Positions 5,222-13,587 of a stretch of 17,252 nucleotides of DNA are shown here, piece by piece. The stretch comes from DASWHX01 sp036397995. Its GTDB lineage: Bacteria; Bacteroidota; Bacteroidia; Cytophagales; Cyclobacteriaceae. The notes below the pieces were generated by a model that worked only from the letters and a program-made list of their open reading frames with translations, had not been told where the DNA came from and did no database searches. Location: NCBI GenBank assembly GCA_036397995.1, contig DASWHX010000089.1, forward strand, positions 1-17,252, read 5' to 3'. A program made the position numbers and the translations under genes. Numbering within the stretch: the stretch's first letter is position 1; each line of letters starts with the position of its first letter.

Positions 5222-7808
5222 GGACTCTGTTCAGGCCGGAAGCATCCTTACCTCCGGCAGTTGCAATAAAAGGTTGTCCACCTCCGCCACCTTTGATTTC
5301 CTTAGCAAGTTCTTTCACGATGGAAGCGGCATTCAGAGATTTTGATTTCACGAGCGAATCTGAAATGGCTACGACTATTTGTGGCTTGTCCGTAATAACT
5401 GAACAGAGTACCAGGAAAATATCTTTAACTTCACTTCGAAGTTCGAAGGCTATGTTTTTTAATATCTCCGGTGATGGAACCTCAATTCTTTCAATAAGGA
5501 TATTTATACCTCCGCTGGTATTTAATTTCTTTTTCAGAGATTCTTTCACATCTCTCTGCTCCCTCCGTTGCAATGCTCCAACCTCCCTGGCTAATTGGCT
5601 GCTTTCTTCAATAAGAGTTCTTACCGATCGAACGACATCTTTGGGATCTTTCAATATTTCCTTTAGTTTATTGATCAGCTCAACCTGGCCCTTAACAAAA
5701 TTAATTGCCCCTTTTCCGGTTACTGCTTCTATTCGTCGAACTCCCGCGGCAACAGAACCTTCCGAAGTAATTTTGAAAAACCCAATTTGGCCGGTAAAAG
5801 GAACATGGGTGCCGCCACATAATTCAATGGAATAATCAGGATCGAAAGTTACAACCCTGACAATATCCCCATACTTTTCTCCAAACAGAGCAATTGCACC
5901 CATCCTTTTTGCTTCCCCGATAGGCATGTTTTCCTTAACATCTCTTTGGATATTGGCCTGAATCTTTTCATTAACTATTTCTTCAACCTTATTGAGTTCC
6001 TCGTTAGTCATTTTTGAGAAATGAGAAAAATCAAATCTAAGAATATTGTCAGCCACCAACGATCCTTTTTGCTGAACATGATCTCCAAGTACTTCTCTCA
6101 ATGCGGCATGAAGCAAATGAGTGGCGGAGTGATTATTCATTATACTTTTTCTCCTGGTTCCATCCACCTGTGCCTTGAAAATGCTGGACGGATTTTCAGG
6201 TAGTTTTTCCAGCAGATGTACAATTAAATTGTTTTCCTTTTGTGTATCCAGGATCGTTATCATTTCATTTTCAGATTGAATCCTTCCAGTGTCTCCAACC
6301 TGGCCGCCGCTCTCTGCATAGAACGGTGTTTGATCAAACACAGCCTGCACCTTATTCTTTTCCTTTTCTTTAACAGTTCTGTATTTTAAAATCTTTATAT
6401 CGCTGGTCAGGTTGTCATACCCAACGAAACCTGAAGGCTCATCACTAATTAGCTCGACCCAGTCGCCGGTTACTTTTTTTGCATCCGCTTTCGATCGATC
6501 TTTTTGCTTATCCATTTCAGCCTTAAACTCTGTTTCATCAACCAAATAGCCGTCTTCTCTGGCAATCAAATTTGTTAAATCAAGAGGAAAGCCAAACGTG
6601 TCATAGAGCTCAAAAGCTAATTTACCATTTATTAACTTTCCTTTGGTAGTTGATTTAATTGAAGCAAGTCTTTTCAAACCATTTTCAAGAGTTCTTAAAA
6701 ACGAAGTTTCCTCCTCCATAATTACTTTCTCAAGAAACTCCTTTTGATCTTTCAATTCGGAGAAAAAATCACCCATCTCATTTACAATCACTTTCACCAG
6801 CTTATAAAGAAAAGGTTCCTTTAATCCAAGAAATGTATTCCCGTAGCGGACGGCTCGTCGAAGTATCCTTCGGATAACGTAGCCGGCTCCCACATTGGAA
6901 GGCAGCTGGCCATCGGCGATTGTGAAACAGATTGCGCGGATATGATCAGATATCACCCGGAAAGCAACATCACTGCTATCATTCTCACCATATTTGATGC
7001 CCGCGAGTTTGGTAATTTCAGAAATTATTGGAGTAAAAATATCTGTATCGTAATTGGAAACCTTTCCCTGGATGGCCATAGCAAGTCTTTCAAAACCCAT
7101 TCCCGTATCTACATGTTTTTGCGGAAGGTTTATTAATTTTCCGTCTGACTTCCTGTTAAACTGTATGAAGACCAGATTCCAGATTTCAATAACCAGGGGA
7201 TTGCCGGTATTCACAAGTTCCTTTCCCGGTGTATGTTTCTTTTCTGTTTCTGGCCGGAGATCAATGTGAATCTCAGAGCAAGGCCCGCACGGACCAACAT
7301 CACCCATTTCCCAAAAATTATCCTTCTTGCTGCCAAAAATTATTTTTTCTTTTGGAATAATTTGATTCCAAAGATCATATGCCTCCTGATCAGGTTCCAG
7401 GTTCTCTTCCTTATCGCCGCCAAACACAGAAACGTATAGGCTGTCTTCGTTCAAACCATACTCTTTTGTAAGTAATTCCCAGGCCCATTCGATAGCTTCC
7501 TTTTTAAAGTAGTCACCAAAAGACCAGTTACCTAACATTTCAAACATTGTGTGGTGGTAAGTATCCAAACCAACTTCTTCAAGATCATTATGCTTACCCG
7601 ACACTCGAAGACATTTTTGTGTGTCCACCACTCTCTTATAATCAGGATTTCTATTGCCAAGAAAATAGTCTTTGAATTGATTCATCCCGGCATTGGTAAA
7701 CAGCAATGTTGGGTCGTTTTTAACCACTATTGGAGAGGAAGGGACTATCTGATGGCCTTTTGATTTAAAAAAATCGAGAAATTTTCTTCTAATTTGCCAG
7801 GATTTCAT
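5187..7808 (-). CDS. alaS: Alanine--tRNA ligase
   Basis: The 873-residue class II synthetase charges tRNA-Ala with alanine in the cytoplasm; the length is close to that of E. coli AlaRS. The catalytic domain starts at the N-terminus (IRRKFLDFF, then GNWSFGDYFKKEA at 93-105). The editing domain, which clears mis-charged Ser/Gly-tRNA, keeps its zinc ligands: HSATH (His560, His564) and CGGTH (Cys664, His668). The C-terminal C-Ala domain ends with the Gly-rich GGGGGQPF region. All key motifs are intact. The gene is divergent from the first M23 peptidase across 164 bases and overlaps the Cys-rich gene tail to tail. No clear Shine-Dalgarno or TAnnTTTG element was found in front of it. Confidence 0.97.
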   Translation of the reverse strand: MKSWQIRRKFLDFFKSKGHQIVPSSPIVVKNDPTLLFTNAGMNQFKDYFLGNRNPDYKRVVDTQKCLRVSGKHNDLEEVGLDTYHHTMFEMLGNWSFGDYFKKEAIEWAWELLTKEYGLNEDSLYVSVFGGDKEENLEPDQEAYDLWNQIIPKEKIIFGSKKDNFWEMGDVGPCGPCSEIHIDLRPETEKKHTPGKELVNTGNPLVIEIWNLVFIQFNRKSDGKLINLPQKHVDTGMGFERLAMAIQGKVSNYDTDIFTPIISEITKLAGIKYGENDSSDVAFRVISDHIRAICFTIADGQLPSNVGAGYVIRRILRRAVRYGNTFLGLKEPFLYKLVKVIVNEMGDFFSELKDQKEFLEKVIMEEETSFLRTLENGLKRLASIKSTTKGKLINGKLAFELYDTFGFPLDLTNLIAREDGYLVDETEFKAEMDKQKDRSKADAKKVTGDWVELISDEPSGFVGYDNLTSDIKILKYRTVKEKEKNKVQAVFDQTPFYAESGGQVGDTGRIQSENEMITILDTQKENNLIVHLLEKLPENPSSIFKAQVDGTRRKSIMNNHSATHLLHAALREVLGDHVQQKGSLVADNILRFDFSHFSKMTNEELNKVEEIVNEKIQANIQRDVKENMPIGEAKRMGAIALFGEKYGDIVRVVTFDPDYSIELCGGTHVPFTGQIGFFKITSEGSVAAGVRRIEAVTGKGAINFVKGQVELINKLKEILKDPKDVVRSVRTLIEESSQLAREVGALQRREQRDVKESLKKKLNTSGGINILIERIEVPSPEILKNIAFELRSEVKDIFLVLCSVITDKPQIVVAISDSLVKSKSLNAASIVKELAKEIKGGGGGQPFIATAGGKDASGLNRVLTMGRKLAENI

Positions 7809-7972
7809 ATAACTTTTTCAAGCTGAGTGCGGCCTTAATTGGCCCTGAGTTAAAATATTATTGCTATATTGCAGCCTGTTTGTAGAGTTTTAAACCATTC
7901 CTTTAACAAGGGAGCTCTGCAACACCTTTAATTTGGGGTCAAAATTATAGTAATTTACCGTACTGAGGTAAA

Positions 7973-8956
7973 ATGGCAAGAATAAAATATTACTACGATA
8001 CTGAGACTTGTAAATACGAACGGGTAAAAGTTTCTACCTGGGATGTCTTGTTAAATTTGTTAGGCTTTCTGACAATCGCGACTATCCTTGCAGTGGGGAT
8101 GGTTGTCGGTTATAATGCATACTTTGAATCACCCAAAGAAGCGCTCTTGAGGAAAGAAAATGACGAGTTGAAATTTCATTATGATATTCTTCAAAAGGAA
8201 ATGGATAATGTTTCCCAAATGCTTTCCGCGCTTCAGGAAAGAGATGACAATATTTATAGAGTAATTTTTGAAGCTGATCCGATTCCGAGCACGATAAGAA
8301 CAGCCGGAGTGGGTGGTTCAGAAAGGTATAAGAATCTTGCTGAAAAAGATTTGCAACAAAGGACACTCATTATCAATAATTTCGAACGTGTTGATAAGTT
8401 GAAGAAGGGTATGTATATCCAAACCAAATCTTATGATGAAATTATTGAGTTAGCAAGGAACAAGAGTGATATGCTTGCGGCTATACCTGCAATTCAACCC
8501 ATTCAAAATGTGGAGCTAACCCGGCTTGCTTCCGGATTTGGTATGCGTATCCATCCTATTTACAAAGCCCGGCGAATGCACTGGGGAATTGATTTTAGTG
8601 CTCCCCGTGGAACTCCCATTTATGCTACAGGAGATGGTGTAGTTGATTTAGCCGGTACCAGTCTGAAGAAAACCGGTTATGGAAACCAGGTTGAGATTAA
8701 TCATGGTTATGGGTATGTTACTAAATACGCCCATATGCAAATGCTCGTGGTGAAGAAGGGTGAAATTATTAAGAGAGGTCAACTTATTGGTTACGTGGGA
8801 AGTTCAGGAGGTTCAACCGCTCCGCATGTTCATTACGAGATTATGAAAGACGGAAAGAAAATTGATCCCATTCAGTTTATTATACAAGATGTTTCCGATG
8901 CTGAGTATCAAAAATTGTTAGAATTGGCATCACGGGAAAATCAATCACTCGGATAA
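7973..8956 (+). CDS. Membrane-anchored M23 family metallopeptidase (first of a tandem pair)
   Basis: The 327-residue protein has a short cytoplasmic N-terminus containing a YYDTETCKYE segment (7-16), one transmembrane helix (about 25-48), a helical, probably coiled-coil stalk (about 55-165), and a C-terminal LytM/M23 domain (about 185-305). Zinc and catalytic residues are all present: His203 and Asp207 (HWGID), His254 (YAHM), and His285 and His287 (HVH). It should therefore be an active periplasmic peptidoglycan endopeptidase, or an activator of one. It is divergent from alaS, and the next gene begins 25 bases later and encodes a paralogue. A sequence one mismatch from a -7 element (TTAATTTG, 7928-7935) lies upstream. 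M23 genes next to alaS are familiar in Bacteroidota. Confidence 0.92.
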   Translation: MARIKYYYDTETCKYERVKVSTWDVLLNLLGFLTIATILAVGMVVGYNAYFESPKEALLRKENDELKFHYDILQKEMDNVSQMLSALQERDDNIYRVIFEADPIPSTIRTAGVGGSERYKNLAEKDLQQRTLIINNFERVDKLKKGMYIQTKSYDEIIELARNKSDMLAAIPAIQPIQNVELTRLASGFGMRIHPIYKARRMHWGIDFSAPRGTPIYATGDGVVDLAGTSLKKTGYGNQVEINHGYGYVTKYAHMQMLVVKKGEIIKRGQLIGYVGSSGGSTAPHVHYEIMKDGKKIDPIQFIIQDVSDAEYQKLLELASRENQSLG

Positions 8957-8981
8957 CCTCATCCTAAATATCAACCACCCG

Positions 8982-9956
8982 ATGTCAAAAAGAATCTTCA
9001 TCTACAACCCGGATACCTGCGACTACGAACCTTACAGACCTGGCAGAAGAAAGCAGATGCTGAAAGTCACTTTGTTTTTTTTAGGCGCTCTTACCCTGGC
9101 CACAAGTTCTTTGTGGTACCTGAGCGATGAATTTGGCACGCCGAAAGAGAACAGTCGAACGGCTACCAGACAAGATCTCATAAACAAGATTGAAATGCTT
9201 GATCAGGACCTGGATGGGTTCTATAATAAATTGGATCAAATAACAGAAAGAGATGAAAGCATCTACCGGATAATCCTGGAAGCAGAACCTCTATCATCCG
9301 GCGTAAGGAATGCAGGAAGTGGTGGTAGTGAAAAATTTCCTGAAATAGTACAAACCTATTTGGCCAACAAGGAAAAAATATTAATTGATTACCTCAAACT
9401 GGATAAACTTAAGCGGCAATTATTTATTCAAAGTCTTTCTTTTGATGAACTTGTTGAACTTGCCTTTGAACGCAACAGAATGTGGCAATCAATTCCAAGT
9501 ATCCAGCCGGTAGATAACAAAGAACTTCGAAGGCTTTCTACAATTTACGGAATGCGATTCCATCCTATTCTGAAAATCGTAAGACCCCATTATGGCCTGG
9601 ACTTTATGGCAGAAATAGGGACTCAAATCTACGCCACCGGCAATGGGGTTGTAAAAGCAGCTTACTATTCTGATTCGTTTGGCCGAACCGTTGAAATAGA
9701 CCACGGATATGGATACATCACCCGTTACGCTCACATGAGTGAATTTCTTGTCAAGAAAGGAGAGCAGGTAAAGCGAGGTCAGGCCATTGGGCTGGTTGGC
9801 AATACAGGGCTTTCGGTATCCGCGCACTTACATTATGAAGTGCTGAAGGATTACCAGAATGTGAATCCTATTGGCTTCTTCCAGCATGAACTTGACGAAG
9901 AATCCTATGCCTTGTTACTGGAGCTTGCCAAACGCGAAACCGTCCCGCTTGATTAA
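8982..9956 (+). CDS. Membrane-anchored M23 family metallopeptidase (second of a tandem pair)
   Basis: The 324-residue protein has the same plan as its upstream neighbour: an N-terminal YNPDTCDYE segment (8-16) matching the Cys-containing motif of the first copy, one membrane helix (about 27-47), a helical stalk with the shared ERDxxIYR motif (89-96), and an M23 domain. His203 and Asp207 (HYGLD), His251 (YAHM), and His282 and His284 (HLH) are all kept, so it too should be active on peptidoglycan cross-links. The two genes clearly arose by duplication but have diverged widely. The 25-base gap suggests one transcript. A 12-base palindrome (9949-9960) spans the stop codon but lacks a following T-run. 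Confidence 0.92.
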   Translation: MSKRIFIYNPDTCDYEPYRPGRRKQMLKVTLFFLGALTLATSSLWYLSDEFGTPKENSRTATRQDLINKIEMLDQDLDGFYNKLDQITERDESIYRIILEAEPLSSGVRNAGSGGSEKFPEIVQTYLANKEKILIDYLKLDKLKRQLFIQSLSFDELVELAFERNRMWQSIPSIQPVDNKELRRLSTIYGMRFHPILKIVRPHYGLDFMAEIGTQIYATGNGVVKAAYYSDSFGRTVEIDHGYGYITRYAHMSEFLVKKGEQVKRGQAIGLVGNTGLSVSAHLHYEVLKDYQNVNPIGFFQHELDEESYALLLELAKRETVPLD

Positions 9957-10037
9957 TCAAACCTTCACTTTAAGATTGTGTGGAAAAGTAGTTGATAATT
10001 AGTGTAAAAAAAATTAAGCACTATTAAGCTAACCTTC

Positions 10038-10045
10038 TATTTTTG
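10038..10045 (+). promoter_or_regulatory. Candidate -7 promoter element before the CapA-family gene
   Basis: TATTTTTG fits TAnnTTTG at every fixed position and lies 38 bases before the GTG start. No good -33 TTTG lies at the usual distance. It would give the CapA, MerR and DprA genes a transcript of their own within the plus-strand series. Confidence 0.45.
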
Positions 10046-10083
10046 TAGCTTCCAAATTTTTATCAACCATCTACATCAACCGC

Positions 10084-11289
10084 GTGAAGGGGATATCGTT
10101 TTGTTTCTTTATTGCGATAATTCTGGGATTCTATTCCTGCAAGACAGCAAGAAGGCCTGTTTCAAGCCTTGATACTGAAAAAGGTAAACTCGATTCTGCT
10201 CAAATTAAAATGCCTTCTGTTTCAATAACGGAACTACCCGAAATTGATACCATCCCGAAAATAAAACCGACAGACAGCTTGCTGGTTGCAACCGGGGAAA
10301 TTACAGCTGATTCGATTTCAATCATTGGGGTTGGAGATATTATGATGGGAACAAATTTCCCCGGTCCGGAATTTCTTCCCACGGATAGCGGCAGGTATTT
10401 GCTCAGCAGTGTCGCTGAAATCCTGCAATCGGCAGATGTTACCTTTGGAAACCTTGAGGGAGTACTGCTTGACGAGGGCGGCGAACTAAAAAATTGCAAT
10501 AACCCGAAGGCTTGTTATTTGTTCAGGTCGCCTTTATATCTTGCTTCCAATCTTGCTGCTGCAGGATTTGACTTACTGAGCGTTGCAAATAATCATGCAG
10601 GTGATTTTGGAAACACGGGCAGGCAAAGCACAGCCAGGTGCCTGGATAGCCTGCAGATTTTGTATGCCGGTTTTGTCGATAAACCTTTTGTCTTGCTGGA
10701 ATTGGATAAAGTCACCATTGGCTTTACTGCATTTTCACCTAATACCGGTACGTTAAGTATCCACGATAAGGAAAAGACCCGGGAAATTGTCTCTCATCTT
10801 GATTCAATTTCTGACATTGTAATTGTTTCTGTTCATTCAGGCGCTGAAGGTGCCGCATATCAGCACGTTACCAGGGAAAATGAGATATTTTTCGGCGAAG
10901 ACAGAGGAAACATCTATGAATTTGCTCATAACGTTATCGATTGGGGAGCCGATGTTGTATTCGGACATGGGCCGCATGTGTCACGGGGGATTGAAGTATA
11001 CAAGGAAAGATTCATTACGTATAGCCTGGGTAATTTTTGTACTTATGCAAGGTTTAATTTACGCGGCCCAAATGGATTTGCACCAATAATGAAAATTTTA
11101 ACCGACGGGCAGGGTAGATTTATTTCCGGGAATATTATTCCAGTGAAACAAATTGAATTAGGATATCCTGTACTGGATGAAGATTTGAATGCAATTACAA
11201 TAATAAGAGAACTTTCAAAAAAAGATTTTCCCGAGTCTCCATTGATTATTGGTGATTCTGGTAATATTCTGTATATTCAAAACCAATAA
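10084..11289 (+). CDS. CapA-family lipoprotein (metallophosphoesterase-like fold)
   Basis: The 401-residue protein begins at a GTG; no in-frame ATG precedes it that would keep the signal peptide. It has a lipoprotein signal: a basic start, a hydrophobic stretch, and FYSC with the lipidated Cys19. After a low-complexity linker (about 20-75) comes a CapA/PgsA-like domain (about 78-340). Its metal-site-like residues resemble calcineurin-type phosphoesterases: GVGDIMMG (Asp85), GNLEG (Asn123, Glu125), ANNHAGDFG (Asn170, His171), SVHSGAE (His251) and GHGPH (His295, His298), then YSLGNF. Relatives take part in capsular poly-gamma-glutamate synthesis or export, but no capB or capC partner is present here, so the true role is open. 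The stop lies 4 bases before the merR start. Confidence 0.85.
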   Translation: MKGISFCFFIAIILGFYSCKTARRPVSSLDTEKGKLDSAQIKMPSVSITELPEIDTIPKIKPTDSLLVATGEITADSISIIGVGDIMMGTNFPGPEFLPTDSGRYLLSSVAEILQSADVTFGNLEGVLLDEGGELKNCNNPKACYLFRSPLYLASNLAAAGFDLLSVANNHAGDFGNTGRQSTARCLDSLQILYAGFVDKPFVLLELDKVTIGFTAFSPNTGTLSIHDKEKTREIVSHLDSISDIVIVSVHSGAEGAAYQHVTRENEIFFGEDRGNIYEFAHNVIDWGADVVFGHGPHVSRGIEVYKERFITYSLGNFCTYARFNLRGPNGFAPIMKILTDGQGRFISGNIIPVKQIELGYPVLDEDLNAITIIRELSKKDFPESPLIIGDSGNILYIQNQ

Positions 11290-11293
11290 ACCT

Positions 11294-11632
11294 ATGCCTT
11301 ATAAAGAAAAGCAAATTGAGAAAAAATATTATACCATTGGGGAAGTAGCCTCGATGTTTAATGTAGCAACATCTCTAATTAGGTTTTGGGAAACAGAGTT
11401 TGATATAATTGATCCCAAGAAAAACAAAAAAGGCAACAGGCAATTTACAAAAGAAGATATTGAAGACCTGAAACTCATTTACCACCTGGTAAAAGAACGA
11501 GGATTTACACTGCAAGGAGCAAAGGATTTTCTTAAGAATGATTACCAGGCCGCGAAAGACCGCATGGAACTCATCGATTCCCTCTCCAAAGTAAAAGTAT
11601 TTTTGCAGGAAGTTCGTTCCCAGTTGGGATGA
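11294..11632 (+). CDS. MerR-family transcriptional regulator
   Basis: The 112-residue protein has an N-terminal winged helix-turn-helix of the MerR type (YYTIGEVASMFNVATSLIRFWE, about 12-33, continuing to about 75 with NRQFTKEDIEDL) and a short C-terminal helix for dimerisation. There is no metal- or ligand-binding Cys cluster. I chose the ATG at 11294, 4 bases after the CapA stop; an in-frame upstream start at 11249 would add 15 unlikely residues and overlap CapA. Short MerR proteins of this type near alaS/M23 genes are common in Bacteroidota; the target is unknown. The dprA ATG begins 3 bases after its stop. Confidence 0.9.
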   Translation: MPYKEKQIEKKYYTIGEVASMFNVATSLIRFWETEFDIIDPKKNKKGNRQFTKEDIEDLKLIYHLVKERGFTLQGAKDFLKNDYQAAKDRMELIDSLSKVKVFLQEVRSQLG

Positions 11633-11635
11633 TGA

Positions 11636-12736
11636 ATGAGAGAGGAGTCTTTTTACCAAATATCCCTTACTTGTATTCCCGGCATCGGAAGCCAAACCAT
11701 TAAGCAACTCTTATCCTACTGCGGAAGTGCTAAACAGGTATTTACAGGTCCTTTTGGCAAACTCAAAAAAATTCCCGGTATTGGAATAAAAACCATTGAG
11801 TTATTAAAGCAAACTAAATACTTTGAGTCTGCAGAAAAAAAGCTGCGACTTCTTGAAAATGAGGGGGTTAAAATCACTTTTTATAATGATGATAGCTTCC
11901 CTAAAAGGCTCAGACATTGCATAGACTCACCTGTTATCCTCCTTCACAAGGGAGTTGCTGATTACAATAGCGAAAGAATACTTTCCGTCGTAGGAACACG
12001 TAATGCATCAGAGTATGGAAAAATAGTTACCAATCAAATAATTAATGAACTTAAAAAGTATGATGCGGTAATTGTAAGCGGGCTTGCTTATGGTATTGAT
12101 ATTGCCGCCCATAAGGCCGCCCTCAGGGAAGGCCTGGTCACCTGGGCTGTAATTGCAGGTGGCCATAACAAGATATACCCAGGTTCCCACACTAAAGTCT
12201 GCCACGAAATAATGAATTCAGGGTGTGTAATTTCTGAATACCTCCCTGATGACATCCCCGAAGCAACAAACTTTCCGGAAAGAAACAGAATTATTGCCGG
12301 GATATCAGACGCCACTCTGGTGATTGAAGCCAAGGAAACGGGTGGAGCATTGATTACCGCGGACATTGCCGACAGTTATGATAAAGAAGTTTTTGCTACT
12401 CCCGGACCTGTCGGCAGCCACACATCCGCAGGGTGTCATAATCTCGTAAAAAATAACAAAGCACATCTGGTAACATCCGCTGATGACATGGCAAAATTAT
12501 TAGGCTGGGACCAGTTGGAGTCAACAAAGCCGCAATTAGTAAAATCCGATTTTTCTGAGAATGAATTCTCAATTATCTCGCTTTTACAAGAAAAGGAAAT
12601 GCATATTGATGAATTAAGCTGGAAATCATGTATTCCATTGAGCAGCCTGGCGAACTTGCTCCTGAATCTTGAGATACAAGGCATTATAAAGGGTTTGCCC
12701 GGAAAGAAATTCAAATTTATTTATTCCGGAAAGTAA
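11636..12736 (+). CDS. dprA: DNA-processing protein DprA
   Basis: The 366-residue protein binds incoming single-stranded DNA during natural transformation and loads RecA. It has N-terminal helix-hairpin-helix repeats (IPGIG at 14-18 and 46-50), a Rossmann-like DprA domain (about 85-290) with VVGTRNAS (118-125), SGLAYGIDIAAHKAAL (148-163), GGHNKIYP (175-182), FPERNRIIAGIS (213-224) and TGGALITADIA (235-245), and a C-terminal winged-helix-like segment (about 300-366) around HIDELSW and LLNLEIQGIIKGLPG. The length and motif order are normal. It is translationally packed with merR. The TAA is followed directly, with no spare base, by the end of the opposing lyase gene. Confidence 0.95.
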   Translation: MREESFYQISLTCIPGIGSQTIKQLLSYCGSAKQVFTGPFGKLKKIPGIGIKTIELLKQTKYFESAEKKLRLLENEGVKITFYNDDSFPKRLRHCIDSPVILLHKGVADYNSERILSVVGTRNASEYGKIVTNQIINELKKYDAVIVSGLAYGIDIAAHKAALREGLVTWAVIAGGHNKIYPGSHTKVCHEIMNSGCVISEYLPDDIPEATNFPERNRIIAGISDATLVIEAKETGGALITADIADSYDKEVFATPGPVGSHTSAGCHNLVKNNKAHLVTSADDMAKLLGWDQLESTKPQLVKSDFSENEFSIISLLQEKEMHIDELSWKSCIPLSSLANLLLNLEIQGIIKGLPGKKFKFIYSGK

Positions 12737-13585
12737 TTAAACCGGGAATACTTGTGTCGCCAGGCGAACTGATTCTTTAAATTGTTCCAGATTAAGCTGG
12801 AGTTTGATTTGCTTTTCCCGGAAAAAGTTTATGATCGCTTCCGTAGCAATGTTTCCCACGAGACTATCTTCTGCCATAGGGCAGCCGCCGAATCCCTTGA
12901 TCGCTCCGTCAAAACGACGGCAACCCGAATTATAGGCTGCTTCAATTTTTTCAATGCTTTGATCTGGCCTGGAGTGCAGGTGAGCTCCAAATTCTATGTG
13001 TGGATATTCTTTCGAAAGAGTAGAAAACAAATAGGATATATTTTCCGTGTTTGAAACACCGATGGTATCTGCAAGCGAAATAATTTTAATATCAAGCTGG
13101 TTGAGTATCCCCACGAATTGGGCAACTATTCCGGTGCCATAAGGATCACCGTAAGGATTTCCGAATCCCATTGAGATATAAACAACCAACGTCTTTCCTT
13201 TTTTTAGGCAATTGTTCTGAATTTCTTCAACCTCATTCAAAGCTTCAACAATGGTCTTATTGGTATTCCTTTTTTGAAAAGTTTCTGAAATGGATAACGG
13301 AAATCCTAAATAACTTATCGCTCCATATTTAATCGCTTCCTCAGCACCGCGGTTATTTGCAACAATGGCCAATAGTTTGGTTTCTGAGCCTTGCAGTTCG
13401 AGATTATCTACTACCTCCGGTGTGTCTTTCATCTGCGGTATAGCTTTGGGAGAAACAAAACTTCCAAAATCCAGGGTATCAAATCCCACTTTCAGCAATT
13501 GGTTCAGGTATTTGATTTTCTTTGCAGTGGGTATAAATACTTCTATACCCTGCATGGCATCCCGGGGACATTCAATAATTTTCAT
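12737..13585 (-). CDS. HMG-CoA lyase family protein
   Basis: The 282-residue protein is a TIM-barrel enzyme of the HMGL-like family, which cleaves 3-hydroxy-3-methylglutaryl-CoA to acetoacetate and acetyl-CoA. It keeps the catalytic Arg-Asp in ECPRDAMQG (Arg8, Asp9), FVSPKAIPQMKD (43-54), ADTIG (172-176), the metal ligands HLH (His202, His204) and the mobile-loop cysteine in GFGGCPMAEDSLVGN (Cys235). In the usual CVFGCPYEG segment the cysteines are replaced (MGFGNPYGDPYG, 139-150). It is the last gene of a minus-strand group, 2 bases after metF. A neighbouring role in leucine or acyl-CoA catabolism is plausible, but other HMGL-family substrates cannot be excluded. Confidence 0.82.
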   Translation of the reverse strand: MKIIECPRDAMQGIEVFIPTAKKIKYLNQLLKVGFDTLDFGSFVSPKAIPQMKDTPEVVDNLELQGSETKLLAIVANNRGAEEAIKYGAISYLGFPLSISETFQKRNTNKTIVEALNEVEEIQNNCLKKGKTLVVYISMGFGNPYGDPYGTGIVAQFVGILNQLDIKIISLADTIGVSNTENISYLFSTLSKEYPHIEFGAHLHSRPDQSIEKIEAAYNSGCRRFDGAIKGFGGCPMAEDSLVGNIATEAIINFFREKQIKLQLNLEQFKESVRLATQVFPV

Positions 13586-13587
13586 AA

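Noticed and set aside
9949..9960. Palindrome TTGATTAATCAA at the end of the second M23 gene as a terminator
   Set aside because: It is AT-rich, has no loop and no T-run, and spans the stop codon; it would be too weak to end transcription.
11249..11293. Upstream start for the MerR gene
   Set aside because: It would overlap the CapA gene by 41 bases and add a hydrophobic stretch not seen in MerR proteins; the ATG at 11294 sits 4 bases after the CapA stop.
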